In this document: positions 1 through 11,488 of the stretch, in pieces
Layout of the letters: every line of letters starts with the position of its first letter
Position numbering within the stretch: the first letter of the stretch is position 1
Origin: Polytrichum commune
Lineage: Eukaryota; Streptophyta; Polytrichopsida; Polytrichales; Polytrichaceae
Assembly (NCBI GenBank): GCA_950295325.1
Contig: OX485804.1
Span: 43,822,429-43,886,428, forward strand
DNA length: 64,000 nt
Reading direction: 5' to 3'
Notes under the pieces: model-generated
Told to the model about the DNA's origin: nothing
What the model saw: only the letters and a program-made list of their open reading frames with translations
The model's database searches: none
Translations under genes and position numbers: made by a program

Positions 1-384
1 CTAATACTGAAATTTTTGAACCATAAATAAAAAATGGATTAAATATATGCCTCTAGAATGTCCTGTGATATTCATCCATGTAGACATAAAGAATTTTTTG
101 GAACGCTTGATGGGTCCATGACATCCTGCACAATATCGTATTTTAAACACTTCCAGATAAGGACAACACAACATTAGACATGTGCAACTTTAAGTTTCAG
201 CAGGCTCAAGTCTTATACTACTATGACACATGATCGAACTTACAATTCTGAGATGACCCTCTTCATAAATTTCTCTGGTGAAGATAATTACCTTCTATAG
301 CGATTGAGGATTATTCTATAAACACCGAATTTGGAAAGTATACTCACTCCCGTGATTTTAAGAAACGTCTTTTACAATCCGCAG

Positions 385-1579
385 GTTAAAGAGCAACATG
401 CCAAGCTACCCTCCTCGTTATCTGCCTTCTCAACTTTTCTCCTTGGAGAAATTTTTGCCCAAGTATGTTCTGACAATTTACTCATTCAGATTGATGGCTC
501 ATAGGAATATTCTTGAGATGCTCGGTTTAGCTGGTCGTTCGTCAATATATTTTGGCTGCTAGAAATTTGCAGAGGCTCCTCAGCTCATTGTGCTTTGGTC
601 ATGCCACGAATTTGATAAAGAACATGACAATTGATGAAGAGAAGACATTCTTACGACATTTTCGTTTCCAATTTCGTCTGCCGTTCGAGAAATGTACAAT
701 GTTGTGCCCTTCTGTGTACACTGAAGTTAAAAATGCACTGTTGTTCCATATTCGTGTGTCAGGATCCCTTGAAGGCCAGTGACAAACCTTTGTCAGATTG
801 TGGACCCTATATACTAGATGAAGAGGATGCTATGGTTTATCGCCGTCCATATCTCACATCTGGAGCTTCTGGATTTGCATTGACAACTCTGAGTAGGAAT
901 ATGAAGAAGGAACTGAAGGTGATTGGAGCTTTACAACGTTTGATGTGCATATTGTTGCTCTAATACTGTTACGTTGTTGCGCGACATCCAGTGTGTAGTC
1001 ATTATTTAACCTCGTTGCAAATGGCCAATAAACAAACTTAATCACGGTTCATGTTTGTTAATAGCTTAAGGACAATTATGCAACTCATGTTGCGGTATTT
1101 TTCTTCATAATGTCACCTGGTCTAGCAGGACTCTGTGAAAGCATCTCAAGAGATTCTCTCTCCCAACATCTGGACGAAACCAGTTTCCATTATTTGGGGT
1201 CTTAAAGATCGGTGGTTGGATTTCAACGGTGTTGAGGCCTTCGCCAAGTCCGTGAATGCACGTCTTGTGCAGCTTTCGGAGGTAACACCCTTCAGTCTCA
1301 TTGGTTTTATGCATGCCATTCGAATTTGACTATGTAGAACACTCATCTGTCGTGGTTCTTAACTAAAGGAATCCCTCTTCTCTTTACATACGTTATGGTA
1401 TGGATTAAGTTGTATTATTTTCACATAAACCACATGCTACGCAATTACTCACCAGTGCTGCCTCAATTGTATCTTACACAATGTATTATTCTTCGATGGT
1501 GCTTTAGGTCGGCCACCATGCGCAAGAGGACTACGGTGAAGAGGTGGGGAAAGCTCTGAAGAGTTTGCTCAGGCGGTGA
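385..1579 (+). CDS. Alpha/beta hydrolase family protein, C-terminal part (5'-partial)
   Basis: Four exons read on the plus strand: 385-462, 763-918, 1129-1281 and 1508-1579 (stop TGA at 1577-1579). All are bounded by AG and GT and all are in phase 0, giving 152 residues. The order of motifs matches the end of the plant alpha/beta hydrolase family typified by Arabidopsis At4g12830: LLGEIFAQ, then DPLKASDKPL, then AMVYRRPYLTSGASGFAL, then a core strand reading SIIWGLKDRWLDF, then VGHHAQEDYGEEVG. The aspartate of KDRW and the histidine of GHH fit the acid and the His of the catalytic triad by family knowledge. The nucleophile elbow must lie upstream, because nothing coding was found in bases 1-384. 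Members of this family are usually plastid-targeted; the substrate is not predictable here. It converges on the Iojap gene. Confidence 0.85.
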
Positions 1580-2794
1580 ATGGCTCAACATGGTGCGAAT
1601 GGCTGTGAATACTCAAATTAACATCTATATGTACAATAGAGCAGCTCTACTCCCTTTCGTTACTGCACGCCTTTTTCCTCTTACCGCCTTCTTGCGTGTA
1701 ATGATTTGAACACCACGCAGTCCACAGGGGAGCGGACGTTCAACAATTTTTGCAATTTTACACAGTTTACATGCATGCAATGCAATGTGTGTCTACGAAT
1801 GTAATAGTTTCTATCATCTTGTGTTAGCAGAGAGTATGTCGTATTGGCCAGATGTTGGCCTTAGACTCTCACACATGCCTGATGTTGGCAATCAATACTG
1901 TATACTTCTGTTACAAGTAGAGTTACACAAGTATGTGCCTTCGAGAAAGTTTAATGATATAAATACAGATTTTGGAAAAAATTTGTGCTGAATTCCTGGT
2001 GGATTTTAGAAATGCAGTTCCAATGCACCTGCATATTTCCTGAAAGGCACTGCAATGGTGCATGATAGTGAGATGGTTGAAGAGTTTTCTTTCTGTGACT
2101 CGCTCATTAGATTTAAGTCTAGATGCTGGGGACAGTGACATCCTATCTACCCTCACGTTCCAGAGGATAGGAAAATTGTTTTTCACCTAATAAGCAAGAT
2201 GTTGTACATATTTGAGTAGTTTTGTAACTCAAGAGGGGATGAACATGATTAGAGTGCTACAATGGCAATGCTCAACATCTAATTGATGGTAAATTTTGCC
2301 CACATGTGAAGCCTGTGCAGTCATGTGCCTGGACACTCCTGGGGTTTAAGGTATGTCCCAAAATCCACAACTGAGGAAATGAGGCGATCAGCAGAAATTG
2401 GTTCATGAGAAGGTGCGCGCCTTTGTTGATTATTTACTCATTCAAAGTCTTCTTTCAAACGACACAGCTTGGTTCATGTGCAGCTTGCCTTTTATCACTA
2501 TTGATCCACAAAAATTCTTAATTTCATTTTCATCCATTTGACCAACATGTATTGCTGCATAAGATTAGTGTGAAAAACATCCGCCCAACATCATTGAGCA
2601 TTACTAATATTTTGACATGAACTCAAGACTCTCTCGACACCCATGAAAGATGAAACAAAGGTGTTGGAAAAATTTATAAATGATGCTATGTAATTTTCTG
2701 GCTACAAGGAATCATTTGAGTCACAAGCGATTTCGACAGGCGTGAGCCAAAAAATAAAGCGACGCTGCCAAACTTCTTGTATGCTGCTGAGTCG
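1580..2794. other. Convergent intergenic spacer between hydrolase and Iojap
   Basis: This stretch should hold the 3' untranslated regions of the two convergent genes. I see no open frame with family resemblance, no RNA gene and no clear repeat. Base composition is typical AT-rich spacer. Confidence 0.5.
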
Positions 2795-5681
2795 TCACTG
2801 CAACGAACGATTCTCAAACGGCAGTGAGACAAGGGTAGCATTTCCATAAAATTCCTCCAGATTGTAAAATGCACGCTCCTTGGGGAGAAATATATGAACC
2901 ACAACATCCCCTGCAATCCAACACAATGATTTAGCACCTCCGAGCTCGGAAGTGACGAGTCTATACATCAACAGAGAAGTGTCATTAAACTTGATTTGGA
3001 TACTAGATGCTGCCAATTGCCAAAAAGGTCACATAAGGAGAAGATTCATACATGAAAAGTACATAGCCTGACAAGATCGGTCTGACAGATGATCCAATCT
3101 CTTGCTGAAAACATTTCTTTTTGGCAACAACCTGTTTACAAATTCATGATTGATAAACTGACAGGAGGAATTGATGGTTCTGTTACCAAAATCTAGCAGC
3201 GTCCAGGAATTTGGCTTGTTATCGCCTTTCGGGCTGCGGTTGAATTTCTCCTCTGCTATGTCTTTCATCCTCTTCCTACATTACCGCAGAGATTTTTTTA
3301 AGTGCACGTGCAAAAGTCAGGAACACAAGTAACGGGAACGCAATCAGCATCGACATCCATACTTCACAGGTGACCGTTTCATCAGTCAAAGTGAAACTAA
3401 CCAACCACAGGTGAAAGGAGACAGCAGAGATAAAAGTGCCATGGAGGGGAGTATGGACATACCCCACGGCGTCGATCTGAGGCTTTGAGAAGGCAGTGAC
3501 AACGACAAAGAATCGAGCCCAGTAGATGAGTGGCTTCACACACATGACTTGGATCTCATTTCCCTTCACATCATTTGCTGCTTCGGCCATGGCCACCGCA
3601 ACTGCAATAGCTTCGCCCTCAAATTAAGACCTATGCATGGTCTATAAGCATGCGAACGCTTGGCTCGTTACTAAGGTAAGCAGGCTTAATTCAGTCACTT
3701 ATCTTAACCGGACACCTATATTAGAGTGGTGTGTAATCAGGTATGGATCTAAAAACGGACACCAAAAATACACAATTTCAAAACAGATTGGACTATGTGT
3801 CAAAATTTGTTCTCTTACCTTGGCCCTCACTAATAAGCAACCGGATGACATCTCAATAATGCCCATGGTGTGCTTTGGGATCCACAGGAATGTTTAGCAA
3901 TCACAATCAACAAGTACCAGAAATCTCGTGCAGACATAATCACACAGATTGACAGTTATCCTGGTACCTTCAATTCTGTCTGATTGACTGGTTGATTGGA
4001 TATTTTTGAGCCACTTGACATCCCTATTAGGAGGAATGTATCCCCCTTCCAGCACAAAACCCTTGATAAAACTTGATGAAAGGAGCAAAGAGGAAAAGAA
4101 AAGTCGACGAGAGTCCAAGAATACTTACACGCTAGGCTGTCAGAGTCTTCATCGACCTCGGAGGTAACATTGTTTGAATCCTTATCAGACCTCACCACCT
4201 CCCCGAACTCCTCAAACAGCGCATCCAAGTCCTCCTCTTCCAGCTCTTCCAGCTGGTCCACCTCTAAATCCTGCTTCCACTAATCATGGTCAGAATCAGT
4301 CATGCTATGGTGTATTTTCTGTGCTATGTAATTGAGTTCGATAGGGAGCGACACTTGAAAGAAATTGATACAGTACAAACAAAAACAATAGTACGGAGTT
4401 GCCTGAATTGCAGCAGACACAAACGATTTGTTGCTTTTAAAACGTTTCTGAGTATTGGCAGACACAAGCACACATGGCTAGAGGTTTCACCCATACATGT
4501 GGAAAAGAGAAACTTCGGAAAATTTAGGGTTCTAGTCCTAAGAAAGCAATAAATCAAGTTAGTTGCCAACTCCCACCCAATGTCATTGAAGTTCGATTAC
4601 AAGGTTTGAGCTGGAGCTCTTTCAACTGCAGATTTCTGAATGGGAACCCAAAATTTGAGGGGGTTTTAGACTCCAACTCCCAAGGGTTCTCGAAAGGACA
4701 AAATAACAAGGCAAGAGGAAACAATTCTGAAGATAAATTGTATTAGTCGGCTTAAGTCTGAGCATGGGTAGAATGTGTCATTTAGGTTCGATACTGAGGT
4801 CTGAGCTGTAGCTCTTTCAGAAGCCAGTTTGTGAATGGGAACCCAACATTTGAGGGGGTTTTAGGGCTCCAACTTCCAAGAATTCTTGAAAGGAAAAAAT
4901 ACGAAAGTAAGGAAAAAGCATTCTGCAGACAAATCGTAGTAGCCAGCCTAAATCTGAGCGAGGGTAGAAATTTGTCACTAACAATCAACGATGAGGTTTG
5001 AGCTGGAGCTCTTTCCGAAGCCAATTTGTGAATAGGAACCTAAAGTTTGAGGGGGTTTAAGGCTCCAACTCCCAAGGGTTCTAGGAAGGACAAAATACCA
5101 AGGCAAGGAAAAATAATTTGTAGATAAATTGTAGTAGTCCGCCTAAATCTGAGCACCAGTAGAAATGCGTCATTAAGATCCAATTATGAAGTTTGAGCTG
5201 GAGCTCTTTCAACGGCCAATTTGCAAATGGGAGCTCAAATTTGAGGGAGTTTTAGGCTCCAACTCCTACAGGCTATCGAAATGACAAAATGACAAGAAGA
5301 AGAAGGGAGAGAAACAATCCTAGAGTAAACTCCGATGTTACAAGACATGTTGCAAGGAAAGGACAGAGTACTACTGACCTCAATTTCCTCCATGTTGCGT
5401 CCAGTTTGCGAATTCGATACACTTCTGCAACCTTGGTGCGCATCCCTAGACGAGAAATCGAGCCTCTGCGAAGAGGAGAAGAAGGTGACGCTCTGCGGGT
5501 GGCGGCTGCTCGATGACGTTGCTGCTCCTGCTGATGCTTGCAAGACAGGCCGAGGTGTAGATGTACTCACGGCCCGCACAGTGTGACTGCGACCACTGCA
5601 GCTAGTCGGGCCAGGCCACAGCCCCATCGGAGGAGGACTGCATTGTTGCATAGCCAGAACCTGGCGATGATGAAGAAGCAT
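2795..5681 (-). CDS. IOJAP: Protein Iojap / ribosomal silencing factor RsfS, plastid-type
   Basis: Five minus-strand exons join in phase: 5379-5681, 4129-4270, 3463-3601, 3187-3275 and 2795-2910, giving 262 residues. The start is the ATG at 5679-5681, in the context ACCATGC. Residues 1 to about 60 are rich in Ser, Arg and Ala and look like a plastid transit peptide. An acidic linker follows (LEELEEEDLDALFEEFG). The RsfS domain runs from about residue 150 to the end: DVKGNEIQVMCVKPLIYW, ARFFVVVTAFSKPQIDAVG, KPNSWTLLDFG, DVVVHIFLPKERAFYNLEE. RsfS proteins bind uL14 on the large ribosomal subunit and block subunit joining; plant Iojap acts in plastids. The intact domain suggests a working gene. 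Intron 1 is 1.1 kb and holds a 195-bp tandem array. Confidence 0.93.
3690..3830 (+). repeat. Copy of a dispersed repeat family in Iojap intron 2
   Basis: The words 'acacctatatt', 'gtggtgtgtaatca', 'gatctaaaaacggacacc' and 'gattggactatgtgtcaaaa' align, with many changes, to similar blocks near 31680, 43450, 50130 and 53930. The family is described under the copy at 31680. It is unclassified. Confidence 0.45.
4583..5290. repeat. Tandem array of about 195-bp units in Iojap intron 1
   Basis: The phrase 'gtttgagctggagctctttc', with small changes, begins at 4604, 4799, 4996 and 5191, so the period is 195-197 bp. Each unit continues with 'tttgagggggttttaggctc' and 'caactcccaagggttct'. There are about 3.6 units, diverged by roughly 10-20 per cent by eye. 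The array ends about 90 bases short of the 5' splice site of exon 1. No coding frame is kept through it. Confidence 0.93.
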
Positions 5682-6280
5682 GGTACACACGAACCCTACA
5701 ACACACTATCTCTCTCTCTCTCACTCTCTTCTCTTCTTGGCCCACGAAACCCTAACCGAACTCCAGCCGAATTGAACCCAAATTCCTTTCGACCTGTCTC
5801 TGATGTAGTAGCTGCAAGAGCCGGTTGCCACTAACTTACATAGAGCTCGCGTTACTCCTATCGATTCCTGACAAATACAACTATACTGGAAGATTGTACA
5901 AAGCCAGAAACAAAAATCATGGCAAAACTCCTACCCTTGAGTCCTCGCCTGTCCACAGCAAGCGAGAGATGCGGCTAGACAATTAAGTTATCCAAACATC
6001 CGGTTCGGCTCCTGAGACGCTGAAGCCTGATGACAAGCTCGTTGTTCGTCTGAAGCTCCTCCGCTGCTGTGGACAGAATGTCCAATCCATTATCATCCGT
6101 TGGCCAGGGCCCACCCACCCGCCTCGTCCTTCAACCCTAAACCCTAGTACTAGCCGGTCCCCGGACTTCGGCAGCCGGGTATCAGCCGTCAACGGTGATC
6201 CCCGCTGGATTCGGGACACCGGAATAATTTGATTTAATTTAATTTAGTTTGATTTAATTTATGTATCAATTACGGCCTAA
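5682..6280. promoter_or_regulatory. Upstream region of Iojap with telo-box motifs
   Basis: This region is more GC-rich than its surroundings. It carries a pyrimidine tract (CT repeat at about 5708-5722), a telo-box AAACCCTAA at 5747-5755 and a double telomere-like motif 'aaccctaaaccctag' at 6133-6147. Telo-boxes are common in promoters and 5' leaders of plant genes for the translation machinery, which suits a ribosome factor. This is a promoter by position and motif only. No TATA box was assigned. Confidence 0.5.
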
Positions 6281-6779
6281 GGGCCGCTTCACACAGGAGA
6301 CTGAGAGCCCGTGACCAGTACACTTCAAGCACTCTCATTGGTGGAAAAGGCGGAGCCGGTTGAAGTTCGCTTCCCACTACGCTTGAGGGACCAACTGAGC
6401 ATGTGAATGCAAGATGGATGTAAAGTCTACATGAATTCCTACATGGCATCAAATGGATCATGTTTCATGGTCACTTGGACTATTTTCAAAAACCACCTCT
6501 TGGAGGTTGGCCTAACACAAAACCGCGAGACCATGGCACTCTGAACACTCACAACCGTTGGTTGATTCTATTTTATCATGTGTGAAGACCTGCATGAATA
6601 TATATTCATTGAAATATCATTTGATTAAGGGTTCGGTCACATATGACTTCACACTACACTTGAGGATCCGTGACCACACTACATGAATTTGGAGGTGTCT
6701 TGGGATGGCCTTTGGACACTTTCTTTTGGGCTCTCACAATTTCATGATCACGGCTCTTGGCTCGTGTGTGAAGTGGCCC
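6281..6779. mobile_element. Tourist-like MITE (PIF/Harbinger type), complete, copy 1
   Basis: The 499-bp element starts GGGCCGCTTCACAC and ends GTGTGAAGTGGCCC, and is flanked on both sides by TAA (6278-6280 and 6780-6782). A three-base TWA target duplication with GGGCC-type termini is the signature of PIF/Harbinger MITEs. It is inverted relative to the copies at 29123 and 51933. No transposase frame is present. Similarity to the other copies runs the full length. Confidence 0.85.
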
Positions 6780-6782
6780 TAA

Positions 6783-8009
6783 CATTTCTCAGCACGGGTC
6801 CGGCGTTTAGCACCGGTGAGGGTAGAATCATGGGTCATGCCCCTCGGGCCCTTTCTGGCTAGTAGGTTCGTTAGGCAGAATTGGTAGGCCAATGCCATAC
6901 ACACTGGTCTCACCACCGGCTCCAACGGAGAGGTTGCTAATGTACAACCACTAATATTCTTCTAGCTACCAGTAATTGCAGAATGGGGTCCTAAGGCCAG
7001 TCCAAATTCAGACTGACCCGGCGTTTAGAATTCGCACATTCACAGTTAATGTTGGAATATGATGAAAGTATGTTAAAAACCACAAAATGAACCATATGTG
7101 CTGAGAAATTTTATGGATCAACAAGACTTAATGAATAATATTTTCATTTGTCAAATTTCAAATATTCTAGACAAAGTGGCTAGGGCCTTCATTTGGATTT
7201 GCAAACCATCTCGTACTATGTGCACTCACATATACCCATACATATTTGAAAGGTGCACCCCCCAGGCTCATTGCATGATGCTTCGTGGGGTTACCTCATG
7301 GGGTTGTCACACAATCGGTGGTGAGCTTGGGAACAATGTTCTCAAAGACTAGGGTTTGTCGTTTACAAAGAGGGATCCACCACTTCTCCTCGGTCGTGAC
7401 ACAAAAGAGACTTTATTCTCTACAAGTGTTGTGGCAAAAGAGAAGTGGCACCTACACAAAAATCTAACCTAGACACTAGAATCAACAAACAAAAATCACA
7501 TCACTTGTAAGATGTCAACTTCTTGACATCTACCATCACTTTCAAATGTGAGCAACTAGAATGATTCTCCCACACCCTCAAACACTGAAGTGCAAGGAGA
7601 TTTCTTCTTTCCTATCTCCCTTGGAATTTCTTTTTTTGGTTATTTGTCTATTTATTTACTTTATTCCTTTGAATTTCAGTTGGTAGAGAAAAATTGTATG
7701 AACTCATAGCACCTTGAATTTTTGGAACATCTTAATATTCAAACTCACAGACATTTTTGCTGCCAAAACCCAATTCAATTTGGCACATAGTTGACCATTT
7801 CTCTTCATATTTTATAGCAGGTTTTTGGATTCCAGTAAGTGGAGCAAACCTCAAAAAACCATAGCACCTAGAATTGGTCCATTTGGTACAATCTTCAGGA
7901 GGTCATGAGATTCACACCCACTGCCTCTTTTGTTGCCAACCCACACCATTTTGGTGCAGAATTAACCCTTTCACTTTTAAAAAAATTGAATTTTCAGAGC
8001 ACCGAGCAA
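6783..8009. other. Intergenic AT-rich stretch
   Basis: I see short open frames (for example 7098-7352) but no recognisable protein, no RNA gene and no clear terminal repeats. The phrase 'cggcgtttag' occurs twice near 6800 and 7020, which may mark another decayed element. Confidence 0.35.
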
Positions 8010-8217
8010 CAATGATTGGGGAGAACCGGCAGTTAGTTACAAAAGATGAACTGGTTGAAGTTCAAGACTGCAGGAAAATTACCGATCATTTTAGAGGAAT
8101 GTATAGAATATACTCCAATTTAATAAAGGAAAACTGGAGGATGTCAACATGTAACCAGTTGGACTTGCAAACACTAGGATCTCAACCGATTATGCCCAAA
8201 AATCTCCCCCATCACTG
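8010..8217. mobile_element. hAT-like MITE, copy 1
   Basis: The 208-bp element begins CAATGATTGGGGAG and ends CTCCCCCATCACTG, a 13-14 bp imperfect inverted terminus. It is flanked by ccgagcaa (8002-8009) and ccgaccaa (8218-8225), an 8-bp target duplication with one mismatch, as hAT elements make. Its interior matches the inverted copy at 25507-25732 along the whole length. Confidence 0.82.
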
Positions 8218-8371
8218 CCGACCAAACCATGGAGTATCATGCACCTTAGAAAGTAACAGCTTCATTAACTGCAGGCACAAGCATCCACAAATTACTTCCT
8301 CCCCTTGTGCCAACACATGATCTTAAGCTCTCGCCTCATCGTTTCTTACAACGCTCCAAAAACCAGCCAAC

Positions 8372-8796
8372 TAAGGTAGAAATACCATAACCCGTGAAAA
8401 TAAGGTGATTCACATTGAAGATCTGGTCTAACAATGATGAGATAATTTTCCAAGATAGACGAGAAGGATTCATGAAGAATGCAAGTTGTTTCATATTTTT
8501 TTGTCCTATACAAAAAATGCTACAATTTTTCAAAGTGGAAAGTTGTCTAACTCCCTACTCGTTCACTAGATTTTCCCTACACTGAACACGGTAGTCCGCA
8601 TTTCCATACAGAACATCGCCTAAATCGGTCACCTCATGAGTACATTAACACTTGACTCCCATTGGCTACACTAAGTGTACATGCATTGAAGTTGCTACCG
8701 AGCCATGATCCGTTTTAAAAATGGCGCTTCACCATTATGACGGCGGTCTACTGCATGGCTAGAGGGTGGTTAACGGGTTATGGTATTTCTACCTTA
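8372..8796. mobile_element. MITE with AAGGTAGAAAT termini, copy 1
   Basis: A perfect inverted repeat of 23-24 bp (AAGGTAGAAATACCATAACC plus three more bases) bounds 8372-8796. The bases CAAC lie just outside both ends and may be a target duplication. The superfamily is not clear. The same terminus bounds 11011-11336. Confidence 0.7.
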
Positions 8797-8934
8797 CAAC
8801 ATGTAGAAGCTTGCATTCATGCAAGGTAGACTTCCTTCCAAGTGACATGCCCATTGTCAATGAAATGATGCCCACACACGGATAATTAATCTGTGTGCCT
8901 ATTCCACTCAAGATATGCTAGGACCAACAACAAA

Positions 8935-9490
8935 TAACCCTTAACTTCTTAGAGCGTATTGTGGTTTCGTTAGATCATCTAAACGTAAGCTTTCTAGAGC
9001 TTAATTTTTATTGTACCTAAAAGAAAAGTTGTTGCTAACGATTTTAAGATCACAGCAATATAGTAGCAATATTTAGTAATTTTCATAAATTGTTATAATC
9101 AATTTAGAATCATTAAACTTCAAGAAATCATGATAAAAATATACAATAGAATTATAGTCCAAACTTTCAAGATTATATTAAGAATAGATGTACAGTTTGA
9201 GGTAAGAAAAGGAGTCCATAGAAAATTGATAATTTTCAATCCAAATAATGTGAATGTGCTATATATAGTATTGTATCAACAAAGGGAAAGCTTAGTTCAT
9301 TCTTGACTTGAAAGAATTCTTGTGAACAACCATCTTTTCATATTGGAATGGGATCAATGCCATTGCCAAGAAAATCTCATGAGGAACACAATGATACCTA
9401 TTGTGACCTCCTAGCACCTTCCTTTCGGATAAATTCGTCTTCAAGAGTCATTTATAAACCCAAAAAATGGCCTCTCATGAAGTTAAGGGT
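8935..9490 (+). repeat. Diverged dispersed repeat, copy 1
   Basis: This block aligns with 26765-27345 over its length: 'cccttaacttc' at the start, a TATA-like 'ctatatata' in the middle, and 'acaaccatcttttcat' and 'ggaacacaatgatacctatt' towards the end. The central TATA motif would suit a decayed solo terminal repeat of a retroelement, but no internal region, TG..CA ends or target duplication could be fixed. It is old, judging by the many differences between the copies. Confidence 0.6.
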
Positions 9491-10242
9491 GAAGGTATGT
9501 GTGCCTTATGTAGTCATTTTTCTCAATCGAATTCAAAGCAATATTAGAGTTGTGTATAAGAAGGTTGCCATAGGTATTGCAATTTAACAATATATTGGAC
9601 ACCACGAAGACAGATGGTACAATGAGATTGAACTATGTGCCCCAAAAATAAACATCATACTAGGTTCAATAGTAAACATAATTGGGAGGGCCTATGACAT
9701 TTGCATTTCAATTGGAATTCTTGAATCTCGACATCATAGTTCGTGTGTTTGCAACTGCTAACTGGATGAGACAATTCCTGATTCATTCCAATGGTCAAAT
9801 TCGTCAGTGCATTTGGATGTGCTAGAAAATAAAGCCACATACCTTAAATCAGTAGATAGATGGCGACTCTAGACCTCTTTCGAAACTAGCGTGAATAGAA
9901 TGTATGTTCGTAATGTTAATGACACAATGCCCACCATTAAATCAATACATATAGACATGGGTAATAAGTGCTTGACTAACAACAGGCAATTTAGTCTCTG
10001 AGTTGCATGCCTGCTTGGGATTCTATTTACCTAAACTTGGGAAGCAGAAGTTGGGTTTGGTTAGTTGTGAGGTTGAGCTCCAGATCACATGATGAAGTTT
10101 ATACGGACAAAGTTGAGATTTAGACGTGCACTACAAACAGATGATGATGATGTATGTGGAGTAGGGAACAATCCGACTCCCGCTAAGCGTTTAGCATCAA
10201 AAAACTGCATCAAATTCTTGATGAAATATCAAATCAAAACTA

Positions 10243-10421
10243 CACTGATTATCCCAATTACTGCATGTTACTATTCAGAGTTACGGTTACGCAAGTGCAA
10301 TATTGTCTTACTTAGGAGTTTAATTTTTACCAACAAAAGTTCATTAAGTTGTCCAGACATTATAGAACATAAATGACTTGTGTGGTCGAATAGTAACACG
10401 CACTGATTGGGATAATCAGTG
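10243..10421. mobile_element. TA-flanked palindromic MITE
   Basis: Arms of about 36 bp pair with each other: CACTGATTATCCCAAT at the left and ATTGGGATAATCAGTG at the right, followed inward by 'gcatgttactattc' and 'gaatagtaacacgc'. TA flanks both ends. A TA duplication suggests the Tc1/mariner group. No coding capacity is visible. A second copy was not seen in the window. Confidence 0.72.
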
Positions 10422-10423
10422 TA

Positions 10424-11010
10424 CTGAACCAGTATAGAGTTTAGTATAGAGCAACTAGAACTAGGGGGAGATGGACCAAACATGAGATTGGAGATACAAA
10501 TGGACCAACATAATCAGATTTCACGACACACTGAGAACAGATGATAGGAAACATGTCAACTTGGAAGTTCATGCACTCTAAAACACTACAATGAATAACA
10601 TCAGAGATGCGATAATAATGCCCACACACAACATGAACAACGCACATACCACAGAAGACTCCCATATAACTTAAGCACTTTGATTTTGACTCGTTACGAA
10701 TGCAGAGTGGCTCCCCACTCTCAACTCATTTCCTACTTTCAGGTATCTACCCAAAATGGAAGGCCCTTCCATCTGTAAATTCAGCTCTCATTCCGGAGAT
10801 GCTGAAGGCAACATCCCAAAACTTTCAACCCTTTGGGAAAATGGAGCATTTTGTCCCACACACACTAAGTTTCTCGTTTGTTGTTGACTCCCACAGCGCT
10901 TGCTTCCACGGGAAGAATCCGGTGACACTCAACTGATGCCAAAGGATGAATCGTGAAGCAAAACTTTATGCACATCCTAACCTGTGAAAGTATGGTAAGA
11001 AGAAAAACTA
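10424..11010. other. Intergenic stretch without recognised gene
   Basis: An open frame at 10700-10936 has no family resemblance. No RNA gene or terminal repeat was seen. Confidence 0.35.
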
Positions 11011-11336
11011 TAAGGTAGAAGTGCCCTATTCTGTTAGTGGACCCAATTCCGATACTGGTTCGTAAATCTAAGGACTAAATATGTGGCTCTCTGGTCGTAG
11101 ACAGTATGTCAACGATGACTGCTATCCACTTTGGGAGGGCCTAAGTGACTAGGAAGGGTCAAATGATGTTCATGACTTTGAACATTTCTATGGAAATTAG
11201 ATATGCTCTGGTTCATGTGATCGTAATGTCGTTATGCTCAAAACATAATTGCTAATCCAAACCAAATATAGATGATTAGTATGATGTAGGTACGGACCGT
11301 AGTGCTCAAAGTGTCCACGACAGGCACTTCTACCTT
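11011..11336. mobile_element. MITE with AAGGTAGAAGT termini, copy 2
   Basis: AAGGTAGAAGTGCC at the left pairs with GGCACTTCTACCTT at the right. The terminus is that of the element at 8372-8796, although the interiors look unlike. It lies just downstream of the CLC stop codon, so it may fall in that gene's 3' untranslated region. Confidence 0.62.
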
Positions 11337-11488
11337 CGAATCTGTGAGCTCCAATTGAGAGCTTGCTTGGTTTCCAAATGATGGAAGCAAAAATTTGTAG
11401 GATTCTTGGTCACACTGCTAATCTGCAGCCAGGAATGTGCAGGAAGAGTGCATTGCTGCTGAGAATATGGCACATCACAGCCATAAAC

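Noticed and set aside
4583-5290. CRISPR-like repeat array
   Set aside because: The units are contiguous 195-bp tandem copies without unique spacers, inside a plant intron.
5983-6219. Minus-strand frame upstream of Iojap
   Set aside because: Falls in a telo-box-bearing promoter-like region; no family resemblance.
8935-9490. Solo terminal repeat of a retroelement
   Set aside because: TATA-like motif and a second copy fit, but no TG..CA ends, target duplication or internal region could be shown, so it is listed only as a repeat.
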